A stretch of DNA of 64,000 nt. Origin: Haliscomenobacter hydrossis DSM 1100. Its GTDB lineage: Bacteria > Bacteroidota > Bacteroidia > Chitinophagales > Saprospiraceae. The translations under genes were made by a program, and so were the position numbers. Of this stretch, positions 24,308 to 32,188 are shown one piece after another. The notes below the pieces were generated by a model that was given only the letters and a program-made list of their open reading frames with translations, made no database searches and was not told the DNA's origin. The DNA is taken from positions 3,622,315 through 3,686,314 of the forward strand of contig NC_015510.1 of the NCBI RefSeq assembly GCF_000212735.1, in the 5' to 3' direction. Positions within the stretch are counted from its first letter, which is position 1. Every line of letters starts with the position of its first letter.

Positions 24308-24400
24308 TTGTCTGACGTAATCAAAGTAAAAAACCTTTCGAAACAGTATCGCCTGGGAGAGGTGGGTACGAGAACTCAAAAGCTGAAGCACCAACCTTGA
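24308..24400 (+). pseudogene. wzt 5' fragment 1
   Basis: From a TTG at 24308 the frame reads SDVIKVKNLSKQYRLGEVGT, the first 20-odd residues of the Wzt-type ATPase, then 10 unrelated codons to a TGA. The TGA overlaps the TTG start of the acyltransferase (TTGA), so this fragment may act as a translated leader for that gene. Confidence 0.8.
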
Positions 24401-25476
24401 ACATCCCTACAACTGTACACCCCAACACCCGCAACGCCACCATTGATGGTTGGCGTGGACTCTCCATCATTCTGGTTCTGTTGGGACACACGGGTAGAGC
24501 GATTTCTCAAAACAATATCCTGGCCAGGTTTTCACTTGCCGACGAAGGGGTACACATCTTTTTCATCATCTCGGGCTACTTGATCACCCATTTGTTGCTT
24601 ACGCGGATACATTCAGCGGCAAAAGAAGCGCAACCGATCAAAAAATTCTACCTCCGCAGGTTTTTAAGAATATTGCCCGCCTTTTATGCCTTTCATCTGA
24701 TCTTGCTGCTGCTGCGCAAGGTAGAATTGCTGGATTTCAGCAACGAGTTGTTTCTAAAAAACATCCTTTTTTTGGCCAATTTCAATTTCTTAGGAGGTAC
24801 ATGGATACTGGGCCACATCTGGTCTTTGTCGGTCGAAGAACAGTTTTACCTCGTGTGGCCTTGGGCAGTGTATTATCTACCTATAGCGCGGATCAAATGG
24901 CTTTGTTTAGTAGTCATCGGCTTGAGTCCCCTGATTCGAGCACTCAATTACCTGTATCCAACTTATTCCGATTTTTGGGCGGGTGGCTTTTTTCAACACG
25001 CCGATAGCATTGCTTTTGGGGCCATGCTGAGTTTGTTGATCTACACCAAACAAGAAAGAATCCTGAACAGGTTGCGCAACCCCATGTTGCTGCTTGGCCT
25101 CGCAGGGCTATCTGCAGTCATTTGGGCCCTAAAATACATCCCCCACACGAGCATCATTACCATACCACTATACTATACCGTTTTTAGTCTTTTTTTCAGC
25201 GTGCTCATTTGGGTGAGTATGGCTGAAAAAACTACCGCAGTATTTATTTTTCAGGCTTTGAAAAATCCGGTGTTGGGGTTTATCGGAAAAATCTCTTTTT
25301 CGCTTTACCTCTGGCAGCAGCTTTTTCTATGGCCCATGGAATACCAAAGTGCAAGTTCGGGCTTACTGTTTCAACAGATTCCGTACAATATTGCCTTTGT
25401 GGGTTTAGCCGGGGTACTTTCTTATTTTTTGATTGAAAAAACTTTTTTGCGGTTGAAGGGGAGCTGGCAATTGTAA
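24397..25476 (+). CDS. Acyltransferase 3 family membrane protein
   Basis: The 359-residue protein starts at TTG 24397 and is a membrane-embedded O-acyltransferase of the OafA type. It shows DGWRGLSIILVLLGHTGRA (residues 17-35) with the catalytic-type His of the family, FFIISGYLITHLLL, FYLRRFLRILPAFYAF and WSLSVEEQFYLVWP, with about ten hydrophobic helices in all. Such proteins add acetyl or other acyl groups to sugars of surface glycans. No SGNH domain is fused. It sits in the island between wzm and wzt behind a wzt fragment, which suggests it arrived as cargo. Confidence 0.88.
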   Translation: MNIPTTVHPNTRNATIDGWRGLSIILVLLGHTGRAISQNNILARFSLADEGVHIFFIISGYLITHLLLTRIHSAAKEAQPIKKFYLRRFLRILPAFYAFHLILLLLRKVELLDFSNELFLKNILFLANFNFLGGTWILGHIWSLSVEEQFYLVWPWAVYYLPIARIKWLCLVVIGLSPLIRALNYLYPTYSDFWAGGFFQHADSIAFGAMLSLLIYTKQERILNRLRNPMLLLGLAGLSAVIWALKYIPHTSIITIPLYYTVFSLFFSVLIWVSMAEKTTAVFIFQALKNPVLGFIGKISFSLYLWQQLFLWPMEYQSASSGLLFQQIPYNIAFVGLAGVLSYFLIEKTFLRLKGSWQL

Positions 25477-25521
25477 GCCTCTACTCTTTTGTTGTTTGAG
25501 CTGATTTTACGCAGAATTTTC

Positions 25522-25659
25522 ATGAGCAATACTATAATCAAAGTTAATAACCTCTCCAAACAGTATCAACTGGGTGAGGTAGACCTGAATCACTCCCAGC
25601 AGGATTGCGATTTAATTGAAAAAGTCCTAATTTGTATGCTCGAAAACATTCACCAATGA
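25522..25659 (+). pseudogene. wzt 5' fragment 2
   Basis: ATG at 25522 gives SNTIIKVNNLSKQYQLGEV, the Wzt start, followed by about 25 unrelated codons and a TGA. The TGA overlaps the ATG of the next remnant (ATGA). The fragment is cut at the same place (after LGEV) as fragment 1. Confidence 0.8.
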
Positions 25660-25750
25660 GCAGCTTGTACAAACTTAAACTTTCTGACCTCAACGCCAAT
25701 CTGCTAAAGGAACTGCAAGCGCAGTAAGCCATGCCGAAGTAGAATTACTT
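25656..25750 (+). pseudogene. Frameshifted fragment like the DUF4240 N-terminal module
   Basis: The frame SSLYKLKLSDLNANLLKELQ resembles the start of the DUF4240 proteins (HINLNALDESFIEELRQRYG). It stops at 25725; in another frame the text continues SHAEVELL, as AAEVEIL does in the intact protein at 16657. It is a decayed start without the DUF4240 domain, or a relic of a short antitoxin-like gene. Confidence 0.55.
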
Positions 25751-25757
25751 TGAAAGT

Positions 25758-25850
25758 ATGCGCCTCATTCAGCTGGGCATCGAAAAATACCAAGTGAAAT
25801 TGATTATCTTTGATCACGACAACGAAACCATCGAGTCATGGATAAATTAA
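25758..25850 (+). pseudogene. 3' remnant of an xisH gene
   Basis: The last 30 codons read LGIEKYQVKLIIFDHDNE and end SWIN, matching the XisH end at 26311 (IEDYQVQIIIFDPLTKE). Its stop overlaps the intact xisI at 25838, as in the other pairs. The rest of this xisH has been lost. Confidence 0.78.
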
Positions 25851-26176
25851 GCACTTACAGCAATTACGTAGTCGAGTTATTGGAAACCTACCTCCACCCT
25901 GGTTTGGAATCCCCCATCCACGAACACCTGGTGATCGATAGAGAACACCACCATTACCAGTTTTTGCGTGAGGGTTGGGTAGATAAAAATACCTTCCAAA
26001 TGGGGATAGTACTCCATTTTCAGATCAAAGCCGATGGTAAAATCTGGATTTTGGCCAACTGGACCGAAGATGATGTGGCTCGTGAACTTGTAGAACGTGG
26101 GGTACTGAAACAAGATATCGTACTGGCCTTCCAACCGGAGTCGGTACGGAAGTTGAGTGGGTATGCAGCAGCGTGA
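25838..26176 (+). CDS. xisI: XisI family protein, copy 2 (partner xisH truncated)
   Basis: The 112-residue protein has all XisI text: HHHYQFLREGWVDKNTFQMG, HFQIKADGKIWILANWTEDD, LVERGVLKQDIVLAFQPESV and RKLSGYAAA. Only 30 codons of the matching xisH remain upstream, so this XisI is orphaned unless it works with another XisH. It looks intact. Downstream, 26177-26240 has a short end of the ~275-bp repeat (GAAAAATTCGTCATTCCCC). Confidence 0.85.
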   Translation: MDKLSTYSNYVVELLETYLHPGLESPIHEHLVIDREHHHYQFLREGWVDKNTFQMGIVLHFQIKADGKIWILANWTEDDVARELVERGVLKQDIVLAFQPESVRKLSGYAAA

Positions 26177-26238
26177 GGATAAATGCCAGACCGAATGCTC
26201 CCATTCGTCACTCGTCACTTGAAAAATTCGTCATTCCC

Positions 26239-26310
26239 CTTGCTTCCCTGCCCACAAATGCTTAATATAGCAACAAAGTTAGTATAGCAAAGCCAAACCT
26301 CTTCGAACCT
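26239..26310 (+). promoter_or_regulatory. Recurrent cassette leader, copy E
   Basis: TGCTTCCCTGCCCACAAATG then CTTAATATAGCAACAAAGTT matches leaders B-D, with about 30 extra bases before the xisH start at 26311. Confidence 0.45.
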
Positions 26311-26727
26311 ATGGCAAGAGATGCCTTACACAACGATGTAAAATTAGCCCTCATCAAAGAAGGATGGACGATAACCAACGACCCGCTTTCTTTGGAAGGT
26401 TGGCGACCAGGCTGGGAGGTAGACTTGGGAGCAGAAAGAGTGATCGCAGCTGAACGAGGAATCGAAAAAATTGCAGTGGAAGTCAAAGGGTTTTCAGAAC
26501 AATCTTTTGCCTATGAATTCCATCGAGCCTTAGGGCAATATTTGAATTATAAATCTGGCTTAAAACGTTTGGAGCCTGATCGAAAAGTTTACATTGCAGT
26601 ACCTATTGATGTCTACAACCGTGAATTCAGTCAAATTGGCGTACTTGCCTCTATTGAAGACTATCAAGTACAAATCATTATCTTTGATCCATTGACTAAA
26701 GAAATTTCATCATGGAAGAAGCAGTAA
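26311..26727 (+). CDS. xisH: XisH family protein, copy 2
   Basis: The 138-residue protein has the nuclease-like core D38 (WEVDLGAER) and E57-x-K59 (KIAVEVKGF), then FHRALGQYLNYKSGL and YQVQIIIFDPLTKEISSW. It is clearly diverged from the copy at 19362. The stop overlaps xisI by 16 bases. Leader copy E is upstream. Confidence 0.88.
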   Translation: MARDALHNDVKLALIKEGWTITNDPLSLEGWRPGWEVDLGAERVIAAERGIEKIAVEVKGFSEQSFAYEFHRALGQYLNYKSGLKRLEPDRKVYIAVPIDVYNREFSQIGVLASIEDYQVQIIIFDPLTKEISSWKKQ

Positions 26728-27065
26728 ATAAAACCCACTACAAAGCTATCCTCTCTTCTTACCTGGAAGAACTGGCAGTGCAATACAATTCCCAACCTAA
26801 CCACCACCTGGAATATCAGGCATTGATTGATACCGAACGTGGCCACTTCCAATTACTGAAACTGGGTTGGTACAATCGCCAATACATCTACACCGTGCTT
26901 GTCCACTTTGATGTCAAAGTAGATGGAAAAGTTTGGATCCAACTCAATGATACCGAAATGCTCGTTGCCGACGAGATCGTTGAGCGTGGTATTGCAAGAG
27001 AAGATGTGGTGTTAGGCTACAAACCTGATTATATGCGCCCATATACGGGGTTTGCAGCAGCGTGA
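26712..27065 (+). CDS. xisI: XisI family protein, copy 3
   Basis: The 117-residue partner of the XisH just upstream has ERGHFQLLKLGWYNRQYIY, HFDVKVDGKVWIQLNDTEM, VERGIAREDVVLGYKPDYM and the family end TGFAAA. The spacer after it (27066-27187) carries a partial repeat end (CTTGAAAAATTCGTCATTCC) and no gene. Confidence 0.88.
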   Translation: MEEAVNKTHYKAILSSYLEELAVQYNSQPNHHLEYQALIDTERGHFQLLKLGWYNRQYIYTVLVHFDVKVDGKVWIQLNDTEMLVADEIVERGIAREDVVLGYKPDYMRPYTGFAAA

Positions 27066-27187
27066 GGATAAATGCCAGACTCAAGGCCCCATTCGTCACT
27101 CGTCACTTGAAAAATTCGTCATTCCCTTCTGGGAAAACTCCAAGAGCTTACAAACCTTAACCTCTTATAACTCATAACTCCTCACGC

Positions 27188-27517
27188 TTGTCTACCGTAA
27201 TCAAAGTTGAAAACCTCTCCAAACAGTATCGCCTGGGTGAGGTGAGTACAGGTACCATCTCGCACGACCTAAACCGTTGGTGGCACCGCATCCGCGGCAA
27301 AGAAGATCCTTACTTGCGCATCGGTGAAAGCAACGACCGCACGAGCAAAGGCAACTCCGAATACGTTTGGGCACTCCAAGACATCAATTTTGAGGTGCAA
27401 CAAGGTGAAGTGCTGGGTATCATTGGCAAAAATGGGGCAGGGAAAAGTATATTGCTTAAAATTATCTCTGCTAAACCTCGTGCTACTATAGTATTGAACA
27501 AAGTGAGAACAAATTGA
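27188..27517 (+). pseudogene. wzt 5' fragment 3 (longest)
   Basis: A TTG at 27188 starts a 109-residue frame that is almost identical to the first 93 residues of the Wzt-type ATPase at 29386, including the Walker A motif GKNGAGKS, then breaks off into SAKPRATIVLNKVRTN and a stop. The signature motif, Walker B and glycan-binding domain are all missing, so it cannot work as an ATPase. Confidence 0.85.
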
Positions 27518-27583
27518 AAGACTAAGGAGCATGAACTTAATGCTTATGAACGTCAACAAGTCAGATTTGTACAATTATATAAG

Positions 27584-28459
27584 ATGTCATTAAAATCAAC
27601 TTTAAAGTTTCTCTACGAACATCCATTAACCAAAACTAGACCATTGGCAGCCATTTGGCGCTTTGCTACTTGGCAAATATCCTCTCGTCTATTCCCTAAA
27701 CCTAGAGTAATGTCTTGGATAGGTGGCACCAAACTTTGGATCAAACGAGGCTGGACAGGGATAACGGGTAATTATTACGCGGGCTTACATGAAGTCAATG
27801 ACATGGCTTTTTTGTTGCATTTGCTACGCCCTGGAGATGTATTTGTAGATGTGGGAGCAAATATGGGAACATACACCGTCCTTGCTTCTGGGGTTTGTGG
27901 AGCGTATTCTTATAGTTTCGAGCCTATACCCAGTACGTTTGAACGCCTACAAGCTAATGTACAGTTGAACCAGTTGGAAAAACTGACTATGGTAACGAAA
28001 TGTGCCATAGGGGGGCAAACCGGCGAACTACGTTTTACTTACAGAGAAGACACAACTAACCACGTTGCCACCGAAACGGAACAGGATGTTGTGATTGTGC
28101 CCGTAAAAACGCTGGACGATTGTGTGCCTCAAACACCCAATTTGATCAAAATTGATGTAGAAGGATTTGAAACAGAAGTATTGCAAGGAGCACAGCACTA
28201 TTTAGCGCATCCTGCTTTAAAAGCAATCATCATTGAGCTTAATGGTTCGGGCGCACGCTATGGGTATGATGAAGAAGTGATCCATCAAAAGTTGCTCGAT
28301 TTACAATTCCAGGCTTGTACTTATGATCCTTTTCATCGAAAACTGCAGGCTCTATCGCATTTTGGGAACCACAATACTATTTATTGTCGAGACTTGGAAT
28401 GGATCAACGCTCGTTTGAAAGAGGCAGATCAGATTCAGGTGCTTCATCATCATTTTTAG
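27584..28459 (+). CDS. FkbM family methyltransferase, copy 1
   Basis: The 291-residue protein has the FkbM layout: SAM-binding motif VFVDVGANMGTYTVLAS (86-102), SFEPIPSTFERLQANVQLN and NLIKIDVEGFETEVLQGA (about 186-203). FkbM enzymes methylate hydroxyl groups of sugars or polyketides; beside export genes a sugar O-methylation is likely. It has low GC and lies between two wzt fragments, as imported cargo would. Confidence 0.88.
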   Translation: MSLKSTLKFLYEHPLTKTRPLAAIWRFATWQISSRLFPKPRVMSWIGGTKLWIKRGWTGITGNYYAGLHEVNDMAFLLHLLRPGDVFVDVGANMGTYTVLASGVCGAYSYSFEPIPSTFERLQANVQLNQLEKLTMVTKCAIGGQTGELRFTYREDTTNHVATETEQDVVIVPVKTLDDCVPQTPNLIKIDVEGFETEVLQGAQHYLAHPALKAIIIELNGSGARYGYDEEVIHQKLLDLQFQACTYDPFHRKLQALSHFGNHNTIYCRDLEWINARLKEADQIQVLHHHF

Positions 28460-28478
28460 ACCATAGCTATGAGAATAA

Positions 28479-28575
28479 TACCGTTATCAAAGTCGAAAAC
28501 CTTTCCAAACAGCATCGACTGAGTAAGGTAAGTACGAGGACGAGAAGGAAGTTTTTATCATTCCTGGTTTTGTGA
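28479..28575 (+). pseudogene. wzt 5' fragment 4
   Basis: The frame reads NNTVIKVENLSKQHRLSKV and then unrelated residues to a stop at 28575. The original ATG now lies out of frame (28469), suggesting a small indel. It directly follows the FkbM stop. Confidence 0.75.
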
Positions 28576-28633
28576 TTCCCTATTGAAAGTGTAAAAACCC
28601 TTTGACTACTTTGTCATTTTAACACCAGCCAAT

Positions 28634-29359
28634 ATGAGTATACTCAATAAAATTATACCAGCATCACTTAAACTCAAACTCAAACGAAAACTAGGGGTAC
28701 CCAACATGTTTTGGAGCTTGCAAAACATGCAGCAAAATGGGTTTCGACCAAATAAAATAATTGACATCGGTGCTTACGAAGGCAAATGGACTTTGGAAAT
28801 GCTTTCTATTTTTCCTAATGCCAAATATCTAATGATTGAACCCCTGGAAAGTAAAAAAGGCCTACTGACAACTTTACAGAAGTCCAGACCAGATCAAATT
28901 ACTTTTGTAAATGCACTTTTGGGAGCTACTGATGGCCAGCCGGTTACCTTTAACGAAATGGAAACAGCGAGCTCCGTATTAAAGGAGCACCATAGCACTT
29001 CTGCCCAGCTCGTAAGTAAAACATTGAGCAGTTTATCCGCTATTGCTCAACAAAAAGGGTTTGAAAAACCTGATTTCATCAAACTGGATACGCAAGGCTA
29101 CGAACTGGAAATCCTGAAAGGAGGTAGCGATGTTTTAAGTACAACTCAAGCAGTTTTGATGGAAGTTTCATTGCTGGACATTCACAGGCAAGTGCCGTTG
29201 ATCAACGAAGTATTTGATTTTATGGCAAAATATGGTTTTGTAGCTTATGATATTTGCAGTTTGGTTCGTAGACCTTTGGATAAAGCACTTTGGCAGGTTG
29301 ATGTGATATTTGTAAAATTGGATCACTCTATTCGCAATGATAAAAGATGGGGTGCTTGA
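28634..29359 (+). CDS. FkbM family methyltransferase, copy 2
   Basis: The 241-residue protein has the SAM motif IIDIGAYEGKWTLEM (42-56), MIEPLESKKGLL and FIKLDTQGYELEILKGG (about 152-168), followed by a conserved MEVSLLDIH. It is a different FkbM subgroup from the copy at 27584, so not a recent duplicate. It ends 26 bases before the wzt start. Expected role is O-methylation of the glycan, perhaps the terminal cap that the Wzt C-terminal domain recognises. Confidence 0.88.
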   Translation: MSILNKIIPASLKLKLKRKLGVPNMFWSLQNMQQNGFRPNKIIDIGAYEGKWTLEMLSIFPNAKYLMIEPLESKKGLLTTLQKSRPDQITFVNALLGATDGQPVTFNEMETASSVLKEHHSTSAQLVSKTLSSLSAIAQQKGFEKPDFIKLDTQGYELEILKGGSDVLSTTQAVLMEVSLLDIHRQVPLINEVFDFMAKYGFVAYDICSLVRRPLDKALWQVDVIFVKLDHSIRNDKRWGA

Positions 29360-29385
29360 GGATTTTTAACAAAAAGTTATAGAAA

Positions 29386-30675
29386 TTGAATAAACCTGTA
29401 ATCAAAGTCGAAAATCTCTCCAAACAATACCGCCTGGGCGAGGTGGGTACAGGTACGATTTCGCATGACCTGAACCGCTGGTGGCACCGCATCCGGGGCA
29501 AAGAAGACCCCTACCTGCGCATCGGCGAAAGCAACGACCGTACTAGTAAAGGCAACTCCGAATACGTATGGGCACTCCAGGACATCAACTTTGAAGTGCA
29601 ACAGGGCGAGGTGCTGGGTATCATTGGCAAAAATGGGGCAGGGAAAAGTACTTTGCTCAAAATCCTTTCCAAAGTAACGGCTCCTACTACTGGATCAATT
29701 AAAGCCAAAGGGCGTATTGCCGCTTTATTAGAAGTAGGCACAGGTTTTCACCCCGAACTAACCGGACGCGAAAACATCTACCTGAACGGCACCATCCTGG
29801 GCATGACCAAACGGGAAGTAACGGCCAAACTGGATGAAATTGTGGATTTTTCCGGGGTAGAACGTTATTTGGATACGCCCGTGAAACGGTATTCTTCGGG
29901 GATGATGGTGCGCCTAGGTTTTGCTGTGGCTGCGCATTTGGAGCCGGAGATTTTGATTGTGGATGAAGTGCTGGCGGTGGGGGATGCGGAGTTTCAGAAG
30001 AAGGCGGTGGGGAAAATGGAAAGCGTGGCAAAAACTTCCAATCGTACTGTTCTATTTGTAAGCCACAACATGGCTGCAGTAAGGAGTTTGTGCTCTCGGA
30101 GTGTAGTCATGAATCAAGGTAAGGTTGAGTTTATTGGTGAAACACCTGAAGCCGTAGAGCACTATCTTGAGATCACGAGAGTTGGAACAACCGCTGCCGA
30201 ACTGATTTTAGAAAATAACCCTGCTCAAACTTTTTCTTTTTCACGAATCTCGTTAAAAGATGCTGAAGGTCATGTCAAGAACACTTTTGAAAGCAATGAA
30301 GAAATTTTTCTTGACATAAAACTACGAACTCAAGAAAGTATTCGAGGTTCCAGAATCGTCTTTCAATTAATCGGACAGGATGAAATTGTAGTTTTTGCAT
30401 CTACCAATCACAACCTGACCAGTGGGCTAAGCTTGCATGGTACATATCAAGTTCAGTGCAAAATACCTGGAAATTTACTCAATACAGGGGCTTATCAAGT
30501 CCGATTGCATGCTGGTATCCCTAATCAACAAGTATTGGTCCAACCTCAAGACTACCTAAGTTTACAAATTCTGAATAGTGGAGTGCACGGCTCTATTTTT
30601 CAAGAAAAATGGCCTGGAATAATCGCACCAGCATTGGAGTGGAAGATACAGGCCGAAACACAATACCATGATTGA
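29386..30675 (+). CDS. wzt: ABC transporter ATPase with Wzt-type C-terminal domain
   Basis: The 429-residue protein starts at TTG 29386. It has Walker A GKNGAGKST (81-89), the signature YSSGM (169-173), Walker B ILIVDE (189-194) and H227 in FVSHN, then a Wzt C-terminal beta-sandwich (about 270-425) that binds the finished glycan end. It should pair with the permease at 13900. By hand count GC is about 54% at 29881-30000 and 37% at 30181-30300, so the gene is a mosaic: native ATPase head and foreign glycan-binding tail. Its start is repeated four times upstream as fragments. The next gene overlaps by eight bases. Confidence 0.93.
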   Translation: MNKPVIKVENLSKQYRLGEVGTGTISHDLNRWWHRIRGKEDPYLRIGESNDRTSKGNSEYVWALQDINFEVQQGEVLGIIGKNGAGKSTLLKILSKVTAPTTGSIKAKGRIAALLEVGTGFHPELTGRENIYLNGTILGMTKREVTAKLDEIVDFSGVERYLDTPVKRYSSGMMVRLGFAVAAHLEPEILIVDEVLAVGDAEFQKKAVGKMESVAKTSNRTVLFVSHNMAAVRSLCSRSVVMNQGKVEFIGETPEAVEHYLEITRVGTTAAELILENNPAQTFSFSRISLKDAEGHVKNTFESNEEIFLDIKLRTQESIRGSRIVFQLIGQDEIVVFASTNHNLTSGLSLHGTYQVQCKIPGNLLNTGAYQVRLHAGIPNQQVLVQPQDYLSLQILNSGVHGSIFQEKWPGIIAPALEWKIQAETQYHD

Positions 30676-31504
30676 ACGCGTTTTGAAAGGATATCGTTTG
30701 CTCAGTAATCCGCGAGAGTTCCTGCGGCAAGAACGAGAGCGGCATCTAAAAGAGACATTGCAGAACAATTTTTCAATTCCAATTGAAGAAACCCAGCCTC
30801 AAGACATTTTTATTGCGGGTTACCCTAAATCAGGTAATACCTGGATGCAGTCTTTGATCAGTGGGCTATTGTATGGGATTGATACCCAATATTTACCAGA
30901 TCGCCTGGCGCAGGAAATAGTGCCTGATGTACATGCTCGTAGTTATTATACTCGATTTGGAAGTATCAATTTTTTTAAATCACATCATCTTCCTCAACCA
31001 ACTTACAAAAGGGTAATTTATTTGGTAAGAGATGGACGAGATGCAATGGTTTCTTATTACGCTTACAACAAAAAACTGGGACTAGAATTCACCCTTGCAG
31101 AAATGGTGAAGGAAGGCAAAGGGCTTTTTCCAGGTAAGTGGCATGAGCACGTAGATGCATGGATGAATAACCCATATCAAGCGGATATACTGATTGTCAA
31201 ATATGAGGATTTGTACTCGGATGCCGCTAAAGAGCTAAAGCGAATTTGTGAATTTGCTGGACTTGATCGAGATAACGACCTTATTCAACGGGTTATTCGG
31301 GGCAACACCCTCGATCTAATGCGGGAAAAAGCAAAAAATTACAATGGAATGGGGCATATGCAGTGGAAAGGGGACAAGGCATTGGATTTTTTCAGGAAAG
31401 GGGGAGTTGGAAATTATACAACTGAGATGGAAAATGAACTACGGTTTTTCTTTGAAAATGAAGCTAAGAATGAGTTGAAACTTTTCAATTATATTGTTGG
31501 TTAA
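30668..31504 (+). CDS. Sulfotransferase domain protein
   Basis: The 278-residue protein carries the PAPS-binding loop YPKSGNTWM (52-60) and the 3'-phosphate motif RDGRDAMVSYY (121-131), as in Sulfotransfer_1 enzymes. The acceptor-side residues are not clear to me. It would transfer sulfate to a hydroxyl of the glycan or its lipid end. The start overlaps wzt and the stop touches the next gene, so it is in the operon. Confidence 0.88.
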   Translation: MIERVLKGYRLLSNPREFLRQERERHLKETLQNNFSIPIEETQPQDIFIAGYPKSGNTWMQSLISGLLYGIDTQYLPDRLAQEIVPDVHARSYYTRFGSINFFKSHHLPQPTYKRVIYLVRDGRDAMVSYYAYNKKLGLEFTLAEMVKEGKGLFPGKWHEHVDAWMNNPYQADILIVKYEDLYSDAAKELKRICEFAGLDRDNDLIQRVIRGNTLDLMREKAKNYNGMGHMQWKGDKALDFFRKGGVGNYTTEMENELRFFFENEAKNELKLFNYIVG

Positions 31505-32188
31505 ATGAATTTAATTAAAACAAAATTGCTCGGGTTTTTAAGAAAAACCCTGGCTCAGATTTTAACTAAGATTCACCCTGATTTTTATTTTTTATCTCAA
31601 AAGCCTAACTGGTCTTTGATTCTTCCTTCTTTGCATAATTCAGAAGTTGAAGATCATGTAAAACTTTATCCTCCCTATAGCATCAGTGATTCACAAATTG
31701 GTCTAGGAACCTACATTGCAATGAATTCACATGTTTCGATGACTAAAATTGGTAAATTTTGTTCAATTGGTCCCAATTTTTACTGCGGTTGGGGTATTCA
31801 TCCCATACATGGAATTTCGACTGCTCCAATGTTCTACTCTATGCAAAGACAAAACGGACTGACCTTGTCCACTGAAGATAAAATCGAAGAAAGAAAACCG
31901 ATTGTGATTGGCAATGATGTATTTATTGGGATGAACGTAACCGTTTTGGACGGTGTAAAGATTGGGGATGGTGCAGTAATTGGAGCAGGTGCAGTTGTGA
32001 GTAAAGATATCCCTCCTTACGCAGTTGCAGTGGGCTCTCCAATTAAAATAATAAAATACAGGTTTGAACAAGATGTTATTGACAAATTGCTGTTAATAAA
32101 ATGGTGGGATTTTCCTCTGGAGCGTTTGACTGAAGTTGAAAAATATTTTTTTAATGCTCGTGAGTTTGTGGAAAAACATTCGAATTAA
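31505..32188 (+). CDS. Hexapeptide-repeat O-acetyltransferase
   Basis: The 227-residue protein has left-handed beta-helix repeats: IGKFCSIGPNFYCGWG (about 81-96) and VIGNDVFIGMNVTVLDGVKI (about 137-156), then GDGAVIGAGAVVSKDIPPYA and IKIIKYRF. A His in GIHPIHG is in the place of the usual catalytic His of the xenobiotic/CatB group. It likely acetylates a sugar. It starts one base after the sulfotransferase stop and overlaps the next gene by one base. Confidence 0.87.
   Translation: MNLIKTKLLGFLRKTLAQILTKIHPDFYFLSQKPNWSLILPSLHNSEVEDHVKLYPPYSISDSQIGLGTYIAMNSHVSMTKIGKFCSIGPNFYCGWGIHPIHGISTAPMFYSMQRQNGLTLSTEDKIEERKPIVIGNDVFIGMNVTVLDGVKIGDGAVIGAGAVVSKDIPPYAVAVGSPIKIIKYRFEQDVIDKLLLIKWWDFPLERLTEVEKYFFNAREFVEKHSN

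Noticed and set aside
19362-27065. XisH/XisI as proof of a developmental excision element
   Set aside because: No recombinase, no direct-repeat boundaries and no interrupted gene were found; the family name alone is not evidence.
29377-30031. Minus-strand frames opposite wzt
   Set aside because: Antisense shadows of a strongly conserved ATPase gene.
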